Source: Drosophila miranda
Lineage: Eukaryota; Arthropoda; Insecta; Diptera; Drosophilidae
Length of the DNA stretch: 64,000 bases
Direction: 5' to 3'
Assembly: GCF_003369915.1 (NCBI RefSeq)
Contig: NC_046675.1
Coordinates: forward strand, 186,001-250,000
Of this stretch, positions 19,401-35,000 are shown in pieces (within the stretch, counting starts at the first letter, position 1; each line of letters starts with the position of its first letter). The translations under genes were made by a program, and so were the position numbers. The notes under the pieces are model-generated. The model was given only the letters and a program-made list of their open reading frames with translations. It ran no database searches and had not been told where the DNA came from.

Positions 19401-22400
19401 AACAATCCAATTAAAACTGGCATCGCACACACAAAACTTTTGACTTTCAATTAATAACAATTTGACGCCTCAGCAGCTCCTCCCCCAGCATCAGTAGACC
19501 TCTGCCCCTGCCCCTTACACATCCAGCAGTATTACAAAGATAAAAGAATCCGCCCGCCTAGACTGGCCGAGAGAGAGAGAGTAAGAGAGAGACATTTCCA
19601 TTTGACAGGCACACGTCAGATCCTGGCGAGGCGTAAATTAATTTCGATCCCGGACAGCACCAAAGGCGGCTGCGAATGGCGAAAAAATTATTAATGAGGC
19701 GCATGTGTGAGTGGGAAAAAATCTTAATCAAAGCGATAGAAAAAAAGACTAAAGAAGGCCAAGAAGGGAGACCAGGAGTAACAGCAACAGGGCCAGCGAC
19801 CCTCATTAACGGGAAATTAGTTTTGCTCTGATTTCAGTCATCTCTCGCTCTCATCTGTCGAACAAAGGGGACCCTGGACCTGGACCTGGTCCTGTCCCTG
19901 TTTTCGTTTCTGGTCCTGCTCCAGGGTTGATTAAAAGCGGAAATGAGGCAAACACCAAGTTCTCCTGGTCGCTGACACTTTTGTGATTAGCGCGAATCAA
20001 AGGCGAAGTCCAAAGCGATTCCAAGGTGTCGGAGTTGCATGGAATTAGTCGATGAGGAAGCACGGGGGAGTGTCAGGGTAACAATAGATCTGAGGATTAA
20101 GTTCTGGACTTGTCCCAGATCTGTTCATTCGTTTGTTCCCAGCGCATTTCATTTGAATTAATTTGCGGCACTCAAGTGCCACACATAAATCCTATCGCTG
20201 TCCTTCTCCTTGTGCCTTATGTAAATGTGAGCTCTTGTCCTGTCCAGGTCCTGGTCTTGGGACTGTATTGTGCCGACACCTTTTGAGTGCACTTAATTAT
20301 GCGGAAAGCTGGGAAACAGTCGGACTTTTGCCTTCGTTTCTGCCTCATTTTACACCAAATTTAGCTCGATTATTGTCCTGTCATCGCCAGGTACCAGTAC
20401 AGTCGTGGCGCCACTCATAAGTAGGGGTACAGTTGTGCTCGCTTTGACGACCCCAATTACCCAATGGAATTTGCTCTATATAGGGTTTCATTCGAATTTT
20501 TCAATTACCAATCAAGGTCTCATCTTTCTTTGCTCTCCACTCTCTATCCTCATCTCGTCTCGTCTCGTTCTGTTTGTTCTGTCCGTTGTGTTTGGTTTAT
20601 TGATATGTTGTCGCTGCGGTTCTCTGGGGAACATGGCCTGCCAAAAAGGCCTTTCTCCCGAGAGCTTCCCGGCTTTCCCCGATAATTTGTTTAATGGCAG
20701 CGTAAAAAATTAGACCATATTGAATGTCAATTGTTTGATTTTTTGATTAAGGAGTGAAGAATACGTCCTGGCGGCTGATTGTTTGCTCTTTCGACTTCGA
20801 CCTTTTGTGTGTACCTCTCAGCATTGATTAAATATTGAAAGAGTAAAGTAGCGTAACATGAAGCCTACGAGCAGGACCTTCCCCTGATATCATCCCAAAC
20901 AATCATTTCTGTAAGTGGATAGGTTTCCCTATTCTGAGATGGTTGATTTTATAATATTTTTTAATAATAATCCTGGATAGGTAGGCCAGCTGTGGTGGCT
21001 CTTGTTTGACATCATTAATCAAAACTCTTTTTTTCCGGCCAAGAAACATTAGCATAACGATCCCAAAAAGCAGGGAAAAAGAAAGCAAAGTCGTGTCAAT
21101 TTACGCGCCAACGCCAAAAAAAGAAAGGAACCCCAAGGAAAGTACTTTTCCACAAGGCTTAAAAATTGCAAACGGATATGAGAAGTCAGGCAAAGAGCCA
21201 GGATGTCGTTCAAGCAGTCACTCAGGGCCACATGTGTCTCGGTTCCCAGCCCAACTATTTAGCGAGAAAACATCATTAATTTTTACAATCGCAGGCTCTA
21301 CATTTTGATGCTGATGATGATGCTATGATGCTGAGATGCTGATAACATCAACGCCCAAATCATCTCAGTCACGCCAGGACACTTTCCCCCATTGTTGTTG
21401 TCGCGACATTTGCAATTTTTATAAATTTGCAAAGGAAGTTGACTGGAACATATGTTGAGCGGAGTTTCCTTTTGACGTGTCGCTGATTGGCGCCAGCGGC
21501 ATCTGCTGAGGGTTGGCGGGAGCGCGGGCTCCGTCCCGGCCAAATGAATGCAAATTTTTATTTAAACATTTCGCTAAATGGCAACGAGCTGTCAATATGT
21601 ATGTTTGTCTCTTCATTGTGCCACCAGAGTGTGCCGCAGTGTGTAGGGGAAGGGATGGAGATGCTGATGGTGGCAGTGAGTGCTAGTGACAGCTTGAAAA
21701 ATGGCAAGTTGAGCAAAATTTGATTTGCACTTCATGTTCACAGTTATTCGCATCGAATGAGTTGAGGTGGCAGGAAATTTTTACTGCTGGATCTTCCAGA
21801 TAGTTTACTTCACACACAACTGTACATTCTCTAAGGGCTTCCCGCACTCATGAATACTTAGATTAGGCAGGGAAGGCAATTCCCAGAATGACCGATAAAG
21901 ACTACTCTCGTCTCCGTTCATTGTGCTTAAATTGAAAACTTTCTACAAAACTTAACGAGCGGAAAATGTGTTTTGAAGTTTGGCAGCATCATCATCGTCC
22001 ATGGCAACGGGCCCTGGGGCTCCGGCTCCGGCTCTGGCTTTCCGATAGCCACCCTTTAACCCTTGCTTGCGCGCGTCACCCAATTAACAGCCCGTTGACC
22101 ACTTGACCAGCTTTCGTCCTTCATTCCTGTTGCGTCTGCCCCCCACCCCCCCATTGGTGTTTGTCTAATTGAAAGTCATTCTGTGCTTGTGTGTGAGGAA
22201 TACTTTTGGCTGGTGCGTGCAACATTTGTCACATGAACATGCAACATCAAACAGGTTGCCCAGCTGGCGGCATTCTCCATTCTGGCGCCGACCGGAGCTG
22301 CCACCAGCTCCACGAGAGCTGTCAGATTTGACAAACGACTGGTCAAGCGGGTCCAGGGGCAGTGTCCAATTGTTTCGCATGAGTGGACAAAATCCGTCCC

Positions 22401-25400
22401 TGGTTTTGTTGCGTGTTTCACTGCACACAAGTTAAACAGTTGTCCTGGCCTACCCACCCCTTGACCTGACCTCCTCCTGCCAAAGAGTATCACAGTTTGA
22501 GCAGCATCGGAGGTTGGCAATGTCACAACCTTATCATTATCATCTTTATCTAACCTAATAACTGAGTGAAATCGAAACAGCTTAACCCTTATAAACAAGT
22601 CACAGCTGTCAAGGCGCTTCCCACCCCTCATAAATCACCGCGTCAAACGAGAGAGAATAATGCGCAAGGATTCCAGATGAAAAATTACGAAATATGAACG
22701 CGGATGCAAAGCAGCTTTTACAACCATATCAACTGGGAAGGGTTTCCCAGTCAAACCGCTGGATGGAGGGCAGGATTGGGATTCGTTTTGGGACTTACAA
22801 GGTTCCAACATCAATCAAAACACGCGACGATAGACGATAGACGCGACACCGCCATTGCCCGATTTGATGATGATGCGATTTGCACTAACGATGCAGTCTC
22901 GTCCCAATCCCCCCATCCCGAATACCTCCCGCTCGGTGTAATCCACACATGTGTGACAAGAAGTCATTTGAAATTGGTTGAAATTTAAAGTAGTTTGCCG
23001 CCCTCCCTCCCGGGTAGAGTTTTCGCACACACGCGTCTGCCTCGAACCCTTTGGGATTTCCTTGCCTTCCCAGGTCCTTTGAATAATGATGATGGTGCCG
23101 TCGTCTCGTTTTTGGTAAAATTTGCATGTGAAAATCAAATGGGAAAGCGCGGAATTTGGCATGTGGAATGCGCCATGTAATTTACACGTCTGACAAAGTA
23201 TCAATGATATCGACGATGACAAGAAACTCTCCCTAAACTCGACCTGATCCCTGTCCTGGTGGCGGCGTCGTCATCGCCCAGACCTACACACATGACACAA
23301 ATCGTCGCAAATCGTTTTTCACAGTACAACAAAGAGTTCCCAGCTCCCAGCCCTTTTTTGGCACACCCTCAACTCCTATGTTCTGGTTCCCATCCTCCTC
23401 GTAATGTGTGCGTTTTCACGCCGTCGAGTGGGTGCGGTGGCTGGAGGTGGAGTGGCTGGAAAAATATCCCGCGGCGCTTTCGCTACACATCCTCCCAACA
23501 ATGTGTGAAAGTTTTTTTCTGTCCTTAACCCCCGCCTCGAACAGAGAGGGAAATAAAAAACCAAGCTCCGCATGTGTCAGCCACAGGCTCGAGAGGCCAA
23601 GACCCCATCCTACTGCATCCTCCCCATTGGGGGGGTTGTCTATGCCGCCCGGGTAGCCTGTTTAGTAGTTTTTAATGTTGTTTTGCTCCCCGAGGCCTTA
23701 GAAGGGAGTTGTTCCACTCCCCTTCCCTTCCCCACCCCAACTCTAAGTCCCTAAGGCGTTTTGTACTTTTCTACAAAATTAATCTTAACCACAGAAATTG
23801 CAACATTTCGATGATTAATGATTTGTTTTGGCCGACACGCGATCGAAGGGCAGCTGCACCCTCTACCCCTTGGCCAAATGCCGAAATGTGATACGGCCAA
23901 AGAGGGGATCACTCCCTAGGTTTTTTATTGTATCCAAATTGAGATTATTCATTTCTCTGTAAACATTTTTCATTAATAATTTTTAGGGCCGCTTGTCAGC
24001 GCGTTATAGCGTTGCAGCAAGTATTGAAAGTCAAGAAGAGCTTCAGGTTGAAGAGTGCCCCAAGCAATCAATCGCGAAAGCCTGCTCCGCCAGGTACAGT
24101 TGTGCTCAAACTATCCTATCCCACATGTGCGGGAACACTGTGTGGAATGGGAGTGGGAGAGTGCGCCTGGAGACGAGAGTAGGCCTCGTCATTACCTTCA
24201 GCATGCAAATGGCGTACGGGACGTTTCTTTCATCATTTTCACCCCATTCAGGGCAATCGAAGCAGAAATGCCTCAAATCATGGCCACACATGACAAACAG
24301 GGCCAATGTCAGTCCAGGAGCCACAGCCCCAGAGGCGAACCCTTTAATGAAACGCAGTGCGGTTGCCGCAGAAACCGGCAAAGGACAGCAGCAAAAAGAT
24401 AAAGAAAGGCCACATAAAAGTGTTCAGACTATAAAATACCCGTTAGCAGGAATATTTTGTCCGCAATAAACTAAACTCTAACAACGTTCTCAAAAGAAAA
24501 CTGTTTACTACATCCTCGCTAGTTTAGGTATCCCACCATTATCGAATTCGATAAATCTGACGACAAATGCTTTGCACCGTAACATAGGTTGCGTGGTTCC
24601 CATATACTCAAGAAAAAATCGAGTACAGGGCAACAAACACAATTTTTGCAAACTTTAAAGCAAACATTGGCAGGGAATGGGGCAGCAAAGACAGGGGCCA
24701 TCCATCCATTTATCCTACCCTCGGGCCAGCGACTCTCAAAATGACATCCCAGCGTCGACCAGTACGAGGACAGTACGAGCACAGGGGCCTGCAGGATCAA
24801 TAGATGAAGCATCAGATGAAGCGGCAGCGGAATCAGGACAACAATCAGGCCCATTGAGCCGTGGCTGGTGTTTGGCGACTGGCGACCGGCAACGGGCGAC
24901 TGTCGACTGCGTGCTTCACGGTTTATTGGTTCCATTTCGCATGTGAAGTGCACCCGCACCCGAACCACCTTCTACCCCTTCCCCCATCTGGGCTAATTTG
25001 CAAATAATATGCATGTGTGTACGTGTGTGTGCGTGTCCGTGGCATGTAAATTTCCCTGCGAAGAATGAAAAAGGGGTTCCCCTGGCCGGAGCGATTCCCC
25101 TTGTCGTGTTTGTTCGCTTTGGCGGTTTCTGGCTTTAAAATTGGAAATTAGATTTGAAAATCCTTTCAGGTTTCTCCATCCTCCTTCGTTCCCTTTACTT
25201 TTTATTTACTTTTGCAAATTAAGGTCACAATTTTGCGCATTTCATTCTGTTTGTCTATTGGCCTTACCTTTGAAGATTCCGTTTTCATATCACGTGGCCG
25301 CCAAGCAATCCACTTTAGTCCTGTAGCACCACCACTACCATCCCCGTCCCCATCCCCATTCCCATCTGCCAGTCCGCCTTCTGATGATCGCATGTTGTGG

Positions 25401-26000
25401 TTCCTCTGGCTCCTGGTTGCGGGCTCTTAAGTCGCTGGGCAAACATGTTGCCAAATTGTATTTGTTGTGCAAATCTTTGATTTTTCAAGCGGTTTATCTC
25501 TGTCCGCACTGACAAATCAGAGAAAAGGATGGTTCTGCCGTAGGAATGGCATCCTTCAGAGCCAAAAAAAGTTGTTTATCGTGTAGCAGTTCAATTGTAT
25601 TGCTGGATAGATTGGAAGCGTGTCCAGTGATGGCGGTGGCATGGGGCAAAGACTCTGCCATTATGCAAATGGAATCGTGCGATAAGGACATGCGCAGGTA
25701 AGAACCAAGCCAGAAGAGAAACCCCCCAAATTGATTATGATTATGATTGAGCGGCGCGCAAAAGTCAATAACAATAACATTATGCAGATGCAGATACAGA
25801 TACGGATACAGTCGCCTCACAGTCACAGATCTCACAATGGCAGCGGAACGAACAATGGACCAGGCCAGAGCGGAGCGGAGTCCCTGGCCGCGGGAGAGAG
25901 CGGCAAGCACTTAAAATTAATGGAAATGTGTAGCCAACGACACAGAGAAATGAAATTTAAATAAAAACCCCGCGATGCTCAAGTGGCCTTCCCCCGATGT
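16460..26000. other. gene-poor region, left half
   Basis: No exon passes the tests of frame, splice sites and promoter. Many overlapping frames of 60-160 codons exist on both strands but share no family feature and arise from moderate GC content. TAATTA-type AT cores, poly-purine runs and GA tracts occur throughout. It may be intron or enhancer DNA of a gene outside the window. Confidence 0.5.
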
Positions 26001-29000
26001 CGATGCTGTTGGCACTCCTCCTCTTCTCACTCTGTCGAAGCGTAAAATATTATGTCATTATCAAAAAGGGAACGCAATAAATTTCTCTGGACTCCACGCG
26101 TTAGTCAAATTTCAGAGCAGGAAGACGGCGCGGCGGAAGAAGGAATTTTGAATTTACAATTAGCTGTGGATTCGTCGACTCGGGAGTGGTCGTCATGGTG
26201 TGTGGCAATTGATAAAGCTCAAGTGGCTGCTGCAGTGTCCTGTGGAGTCTCCTTTTGTGCGTTTTTTTCTGTTGGTTGCTTGTTCCACCTCACAGGCCAC
26301 TGACGAGTGCCACTCAGACTGAAAGCTGGATTCGAACTGAGATTTAGATTCCCTGAACCGAGGCAGGACCACCGCGGTGTTGTTATCTTGGATGTGGCAT
26401 GCGTCGCGTCTCTTCTCAGGCATCTAATTACGCGGAGGACACCTCCGAGCAGTATATCTGAAGGCGCTGCGAGTGACATTCGTCGCGGGTTGCCTTGGTT
26501 GCTGCCCTTTTGGTCGGCTTCCTTTTCATTTCGGCCACTCGAAGAGAGCCATGACTCGGAGGAATCCTCGAGTCATTAAGCCGCTGTAATTGCCGAGCGG
26601 GAGAACTTATCGGACGCGCCGCCTCAATAACCATAAATATAGAGAGAGGAACTACACCCCCCGTAGTTTTTATTGCCTCGACTTTCACTTGATTTGCTTG
26701 TGTCAAAAGTTTTGGCCCACTCAATCTGGGGGATTGTTTATGGTCTGTCCCATCCTCCCTACCCTCTGGCCGCTCATTTCCGCAACCCATGGGAGGAAAT
26801 GACGTTTTCTACGGCAAAATTTCGCAAAGTGACATATATCACCTCGAATATGTGGCATCTTCCTACGTCCTCCTCCTCCTCCTCCTCCGCCTCATCCTTC
26901 TCCTTCCTCTATCTCCAGCCTAACGTTCCACATATCCGCCTTTGGTTTTTCCCCTTGACTGCTCTTGGGTCCTGCTAGCTTCTTGAAAACCCCGATCCGA
27001 TCCCAGTTTGTGGGATAAGTCGATTATGTGCGGAAATGAAAACCCATAAAAATCCTTTCCTACGGTGATTAGCTAACATATTTTTATTTTCCATCGTCCT
27101 CAAGTCAACAAGCGAAAGGGGAGTGGATGCGAGACTCAGGGAAGCAATTATTTATGAGAAATATTATTTATTATTTATTACTGTTCTTGCTGTTGTTGGT
27201 CTTCCTTTGTGAGTGTCCTTTTGAAATTGCTCCTCTGGCTGAGGTTGAGGTCCATTAAATTTGCGAGTGTTCGGGCCTTGCTCGGCCATTTATGAGGCTA
27301 TGCATATGAAAAGAAGAGGGTCGACTTTAGATTGGGACTGCTAACATCGTATAGTGCATACTCATGTGTGTGTTTCTGAATTGGAAAATGGCTATGGAAT
27401 GGAAAAGGAATATAAAGACATTTTCCTTGAAGAGAGCTGGAAACTTGTTCCTGTATAAATTAGTTATCTGAACGATGGTGAAAGAAAATAATTTAAAATT
27501 AAACAGTCCCCAGAAAAAACTTCATTATGATTCCCCAATTAAAAATAAATTTTCCCAAAGTGCTCTTCACAAGAAAATCACAATTTCCCCTCCACTCATT
27601 TCGGACGATTTACCGCGGAAAAGTGGAATAATTTAAAAATTAGAGAAGACAAAAAATGTATTCAATTACCCGGAAATTTGCATAACTTGGCTGCAGGCAA
27701 ATTGGCTTCCGACGGCAATCGTTGCGTCAGAAAAAAGATACAGAATGGCTGTAAAAAATGATGCAGATGCAACCACAGCGCCTGGCCTCCTGCCACCGCT
27801 GACAAATAATTGAAATCAATCAAAGTGGCAAAGGACTCTGGTGCTCTCCTCCCATCCCCCGTCAGACGCGTGTTGCAAACTAATCAAAATTCAATTTCAT
27901 CTCTCCCCTGTACGAGTATCGGTCTCTCCATTAAAATCAAAATTCGCAAATGATGCGCATAATCAACTGAAAAGCCGAGAGCGGTGTTTCCCAGGCAGCG
28001 AGCCGTGGAGGATAGGATCGGGATCGGAATCGGAATCTGTGTCCCTGTCCGACGACCTATTGATGGGTTAATTCGCCAACCGCCGCCGGTCCTCAGTTGG
28101 TGACAATTGAGAAATAGCCACACATTTGGCGGCTGCTTATGCTGCTGCTGCTGCCACAACATGTTTGCAAACATGCACCAACCTCTCCCTTTGTGGCGGT
28201 TGTTGTGCCAGCGGAGCGTATCAATAAATCCATTTAAAATTGCGTGCAGGCCGCGTGCTCTGCTCTGTGAACCCCCTGCCCAATCCCATTGAGGGGTCCA
28301 TATCTGGAGTGTTTTGTCATTCTGGCTCGCATAATGCAATGGGAATTATGGCTGCTTAGTGCTCGACAAACACTCTATCCCATACACACACGGATATTGA
28401 TATTGAAAATAAATTGCCAGCGACAGCAAAACAAAAGCGCCAAAAAGACGTCACCAATTGACATCGATACCCTTGGTCCCGTCCCAGACCCTGTTCTAGT
28501 CCCTTTTCCGGCCAATACTCGTACCAGCAGCAGCAGCAGCAGTGCTCTGCAACCCTCAATTTAAAATGCAAAATCAAAATCAGAGTAAATCAATTTCAGT
28601 TGCAAAAACATTCGCCGGGCACGTTCTCTGATCCATTCCGTTCAGATTGGTCCCGCTAAGTCAGCCAATAAATCAAATTGCAAATTTTTTACTTTGATTC
28701 TCGTGGCCAGGAGAATATTATGCGCATGTGGGAAGGCACACGGTGTATGGGAGACAGGATGCAGGACCTCATCTAGCCAGAGTCTAGTCTGTCTCCAGCA
28801 CCTTCTCGGTTATTGTAATTTGTGCGAAATCCTTCAAATCCTGCACATTTATCAGGAATACGCGCCCATAAATCAGGACACATGCGTGCCAGATGAGATG
28901 GAGTATGAGGAGGAGGACTCTCAGTCTTGGAGGAGTGCGGAGGGTGTGGCAGATATCTTGCCGCAATTTCCATTTTAAAATGGGCCATAAAATCGTCGCC

Positions 29001-32000
29001 AGCTCTCCACGGGCGCGTCTAATTTGCACATTTTCACTATTTTCCCCCACTTTTCCGCCTTTCCCTAGTCCCCACACTCCACTCGCATTGTTCTCGATTT
29101 TTTAATGTGGTTATTTATGCGGCCTGTTTATGATTTTATGTGCTTTCTATGCTAAACAGATCCTAAACTAAAGGTGACGTCATTTATCATGCACGACATT
29201 CCTCGGAATGGTTTGGCTTGGGGGCGTGGCAGGGAACTCTCGGCAGCAAAAGAATCCGCGTATAGATAATTATGAATTATTATCTCGAAGGATAATTGGG
29301 GCGAGTGGGACTCACTGGGACTCGGGATTACACTAAATTAATCCACTAATGGGAAAATGAACAAAAGTAGTGTTTAATGTGCATTTGTTCCAGGATTCAC
29401 TGTAGTAGATTCACGTCCATAGTCTAACTATTCAATCGGACTTGCTTCTATTTGACTTCTAAGCCTTCAACCATTTTCTGAACCTTCTCTTGAATTCCTC
29501 TCATTTCTTATGAATCAGAGCTGTTCCCTTTTCACTGACAAAAGGCTTTGAATCGACTGAATTTTCAAGTGAATTTGTGGCTAATTCTGCTCCAATCTTT
29601 TAGCCATCTGCTGAACTTCCACTCAGGAATGTCAAGTCAATGGGAAACTTGGCTTGGCTTTCAACCCGTTGCAATGTCGTTACGCAAATGCTTTTAATAA
29701 TTTAGGGAAAATGCAAACGTCCGACTCTGGCTGCCACATTACAGATTACGTTCATAGATGTTCATACATATACGGATACTTAGATAAGTATTTACGAGTG
29801 TCCCGTCATGTTGTCAATATCAATTTGGCAATGACACACGCAGGCACCCGCTCAACCCGTCCACTATCCGCTACAACCCCTGCAAGAGGAAGCGTCGGTT
29901 GGAGACCAGTCCGAGACGACGCAACAAATCGCTGCAAATTACATTCATAAAATTTTATCACCCAATATCGGAAATGGATTCCTTGCTGTCCGGACGAGCC
30001 ACCAGACTAATGGCCAGCGTCTGACCCGACGCCCGACAAAGGAACAGCAGCTCTCAGCCAAGAAAAGTGGAGGCACCATCTGGGGCAGTGAGTGAAAGCT
30101 GCCACCGAAGTAGTTGTGGCAATTGCAGGGATTGAGAAAAGGGGTTGACAGTGCCATTTGATGTCTCTGGTTGGTCATAAGCACTCATAATTTCATTATT
30201 ATGGAGTGACAAGTACTCATCGGCCCGGCATTATGGAAATGGCCTCTCCAATGGGCACTTTGCGTGACCATTTCGAGGGTTCGCAATGGAGGGTTGATGC
30301 AATTTTAAGGTACTGTGACTAATGCCACGGACCGTGCACTGTGAACTGCTCCTAATTACTTAGAATTATTTGCCTAATTTTCCAGGGATGCGGCATTGCC
30401 AGGGCGATGATTCATCTAGCCAGCAGATTGGATCCCTCCCGGGGCCGAGGGCAGCATTCAATCATGCCAACTGTTGCCATCACTCAAGCTCAATCAGTCC
30501 GGCATTCGCTCTTCGGGCTTCAGTCTTCCATGGCGACGGAAGGGTAAGGCGGACACTAAGGCTGAGGGGGCGGCAACTGTACGAGTAATAAATGAAAACG
30601 AGAGCATTGGATTACATAACGCCAGAACGCCCTTTCTATGTCTGAATCTAACCCCACTCCCTAGGGTAGTCGGTCACTTTGGTCAGCGAATCGGGATTAT
30701 GGAGCACATGAGTGCGGTCTAACCGCAGAAGGGTCCACGGAAGGACTCCCCCGGAAGTTGAGATGGAGTTGGAGATGAAAAGCGTGCAACCGCAAAACAG
30801 CTCTTAGGGCATCTCCGGGCTCTAAGCTCTGGGTAACCGGTTGATTACTGGGATCTCGAATTAATCAAGCATGGAATCATAATAAGTGTGTGCTAATACT
30901 GACTTGCACATTTGCCGGGTTAATCTAGGGCAAGAGGGAGACTTCTTCTAATTGCCCGAGAAAGGAATCGATGGAAAGGGACGAGTCTCCCTGTCCCGAG
31001 ACTCAAACACTCCAAAGGTTTCAACAAATTACAACTTTCAATCAATGCAATTTCCGGAACGAAGAAAAACACAAAGAAATCTATCAAAACCATAACCAGC
31101 AAGCCCTTGAGCAGACCTTCACCCTCGCAAAAACTACAGGATAGCAAGGGTATGCCCTGTTTAGAAGAGAAGAGTGCACTTAAGAGTTGCATACCGTTTT
31201 GATGAAAATTGCAGACTTTTATGACATTTTATGCATATCTATACGAATATAGTTTTCTCAACTAACCTAAAGATACCTTTGCCATATATCATGTGCCATA
31301 CGAAAGGTCCATTCTGACAGGCAACAAGAGAGAGGACCAACATCCTGAGTATCAATCGTTCGACTGTGCTACCTCCCTAATCCTCCCCTGGACACGCAGC
31401 CATAAATTATCGGAATTTGGGGCATAAATCAAGACTGAAAGGACCACAAGTAGTCACATATTGGCAGCATATAAACTTTTCACTTTTCAATATTTGCTCG
31501 GACATCATCTTTTGTCTGGTTGCGGGTCCGGCTGCTGGTTTGGTTTATGCGTTTGATTCGTTTGACATATTGAAGTGGTGAAGCCTGAATCACCCACCAC
31601 TCAGTGGGAGGGAGTTCCAGCGGGCGGTGGGTCAAAGTGAGGGGGCGTTTCCGAGTTTTTCGAGTAAAGGAACCAGGGCAAAGTTAATTGATTAACGACA
31701 AGAATTGTTGAAAACTGGAACAGCCCAAGCGAAGCCAGAGGAAGCCGTAGGTAAAACTGTTTATCTGTCGGTACATATCGAAGATTTGCACAATTTCCAC
31801 GTTGATTTGTAGCCATTGTCCGGCGCAAATTGTCCCGTACAAGGAGAGGCATTGTTGGCCTCCTTCGGCCTCATGTGGAGAGGCAGCAGATTCTGAGACA
31901 TTTTCTTTGTTGCAAATTGATTGGAATTTTATGAGCGCTGTACCTGGTCTTCTGGTGCTTCTCTGGTCAAGCCTTTGCCAGGACATATTCCCGAGGGTGG

Positions 32001-35000
32001 ATTCAACCACTCACTAAAACGTTCCCCCTCCGCTCAGAATCCCACCATCATCCACTTATACTTATTTATGCTTTTAATAAGCAGCATGACATGCTCTGCA
32101 AATGTCAAACCTCGGCTGTCATTCAAATGTAACATTTCTCCCCCTTATTCACTCTGCATTCAGGACTCATGCACAGGATGTGCTTGATTACTTGACGTCT
32201 ACTCTCTCGCCTGGTGTATCCCATGTATTAATGAAGGAAATAAATTTAATTTTGGCAATTAATGCCTGCCACAGTCCACTGGGGGTCTCGGTCTTTCCTC
32301 TGGAACCAGAGAGAGAGAGAGAAAGACACAGTAAGCATCAGATGTCAGCACTCCTCTAAACCATATCATCGTCCTAGCAATCTGTCGGTTTATGTTTATC
32401 ATTATTGACTCGTGAATAGTTTCCTCAATATTCGCCCAGCGCCAGAGCGTAGTCCGGGGTCCGGACAACATTCCGTAATCAAATATCGTCGCTGCTCCTT
32501 TCACTTTCACATTCAGTAAATTTTCGCAAATTGCAATAAAAATGGTAGAGAAAGCGACTGAGGGCGGGCGGAGGTAACGACTTTCCCTTGCCCCGAGGGT
32601 TGGCAATGCTTAGTCACCATCCTCATCATCATCTACTCGATGATTTTCATCTCATTGGTACGTAATTTTGTTGGCCCCTGGGCAGCTTATTGGATTCTTC
32701 GAGTGATACCTTAAGGCTCTTTATGAGTTCCTACCGAGGAGCAGCTGTCAAAGCGGGCACTCCTGGTCATTGAGTTCATCCACTTTTCAGTTATTGAGCA
32801 ATGGAACGTTTCACGATTCGGGTCTTTATTGTTCCTAGTCTGGTGCTGGGCCACTTCAAAGACTTCAAACCTGTCAGACCTGTCCTTGAGGGGCGTTAGG
32901 TGTGAAGTCTCTCATCTCCCTGTTATTTCACATACTCTCAATTAGCTATGGAACAAGAATCAAAGAGGAATTTCCACCTCAAAGGGAAAGCGGTGGAAAC
33001 TCAGCTAATAACCTGATTAGAGATTAGGAGGAAGCACCCCGAACCGAAGCTTAATTAAATTGTACGGTGGAGTCCAGGGACTTTCCACATGTGAAAGTGA
33101 AGCCACACAAAGGAGCAACAATTTCCATTTTCCCCGACTCGTGCGTCGCGGTTTACAGACTCAACCGACTTTCGCTCTTTTCGCTTCTGCCTGCCCTGCG
33201 GCAGGCCGCACAAAAAGGATAATGTTTCACTGGTCCTTGGCCCTGTTACTGGTCCTGTATTTCACATATATCTATTACACTCGACTGAAGCTGACCCTAA
33301 GGCAGAGGGAAACTGCATAGCGAATGGCGGATATCGAAGGGTGGCTAGCGATTAGTTGAGTCCAGAGTCCCAGAGTCCATCAATGGCACATCAAACTGTC
33401 CGAGCAATAACAACAATGGAACCATTCAATCAGCGAGCATAAAAACATAAAGAGATTTTAATTTTTTGATTATGTTCTCCCCCGACTTCTTCCTGTCCCA
33501 TGTCCAGGACATGCGTGTGTGTCCCTGCGCTCCCAGGGGGAACTTTTCCATCTTCGCCATTGTGAAAATCGTTAATCAATGAACTTCGTGCGTGCCCATC
33601 GAACGTCCCCCTTGGAAGGACCGACCCTTGGTCACTTCGAGCTCATTTGTGCGCTTAGCATAATAAAAAAATCAACATCGATGAGTAGTTGGCCGGAAAA
33701 ACCAAGTTGATTAAATTTCAATGTCGATGTCGTGTCGGGAATTGAGCAGGAACTGGACCAGAGCCCGGAGTCCAGTCTTTGCTTTGATTAGAGGGTAATG
33801 CGACGTAATTTCGATTTAAGTAATTTCCTGCTTTACCATTCGTGCATAGAGAGTGATATGCCGTTGGATCTGGGTCTCGCAAACCGATAATTGGAGTCAA
33901 TCAAGGAAAGGGGAGTGGGGCGAAAAACTTGATTACTTATAGGTCTTTAGTTCTTAAAGCTTAGATTGTTTCATCAAGCTGTTCCTTTGCCGTTACTTTG
34001 TGATTAGTTATAGTTCAATTACGATGTCCTCAAGTTATTCTCCTATAGACTGCCTATTCCAGCGGATCCTTAGCGTTGCTGCCTTCCCTGGTTGGCTATG
34101 GGCTGCTCTGGCCCACCTCCTTACGCTCAATTTAACATTCGAATGCAATTTAGAGAATCCTTCTCCAGGCATTTCTCTCAGCGAACAACAAAAGACAAAT
34201 CATTCCTATTAATTCCGCACTCGTGGAATGTTTCATTACCAGTTGCTCCCTCCACACGCATCCACATCCACATCCATATGGATATTTGGGTTGTACGAGT
34301 ATGCCTCCTTTTATGTGGATGGATTTGGATGCTTTGCTTACTTTTAATTTGCCTTCGCTGCCTTATTACGTTCATTCATATGCAAATCGCTGGACTGTAA
34401 CACAACAATGCCGTGAAGAGGGAAAAGTCACTGGAAATGTAAAGGAAAATGTAAGGGGAAATGGAAGAGGTTGCTCCCATTGTTGATCCCTGAGCGATTA
34501 AAAGAAAACTTCAACTGCTCGACGGGCAAATGCTTAGCATATAAAAGCAGTCCTGGCAGCATCTTAAAGTGCCAGCAAAAAGGAGGAGGATAAGGGGATT
34601 TTCACCTTGTAGCCCAAAAATATACATATACATATGTACCAGGGAATGTGTGTAGCGAGCATTATAAAGTCCTCGTGGGGTGGTGTTTGATGTATTCGCT
34701 CGGGTTCTCCCACCCCTCACGCTAGTCGCTATCTGGGGTTGGTTCTGCCTGCGCTGACTGTACTCGAAAATATCGCTGAATGTACCAGTATCGTCGTATC
34801 CCATATCAAACCTGAATGAATCGCTTCCGCTTTCCGCGACTGTTGGACGGCATGTGGTGGCCCCTGGCCTGCTTTATAGGGCTACATACATTATAATTTT
34901 CCAACTTCAATTCAAATTCCGAATTGTATCGTTTCCATTTCCCATTCTCCATTTTACCTCCCACCCCACCCCATGATTATTGTTTTGCATTCGCTTTGTT

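Noticed and set aside
33223-33320. 32-codon hydrophobic frame resembling a micropeptide with a membrane segment
   Set aside because: No promoter or polyadenylation signal; common by chance in this composition; sequence unlike sarcolamban-type peptides.
34511-34804. 97-codon minus-strand frame with a TATA box on the opposite strand
   Set aside because: The TATA box faces the other way and no family or splice support exists.
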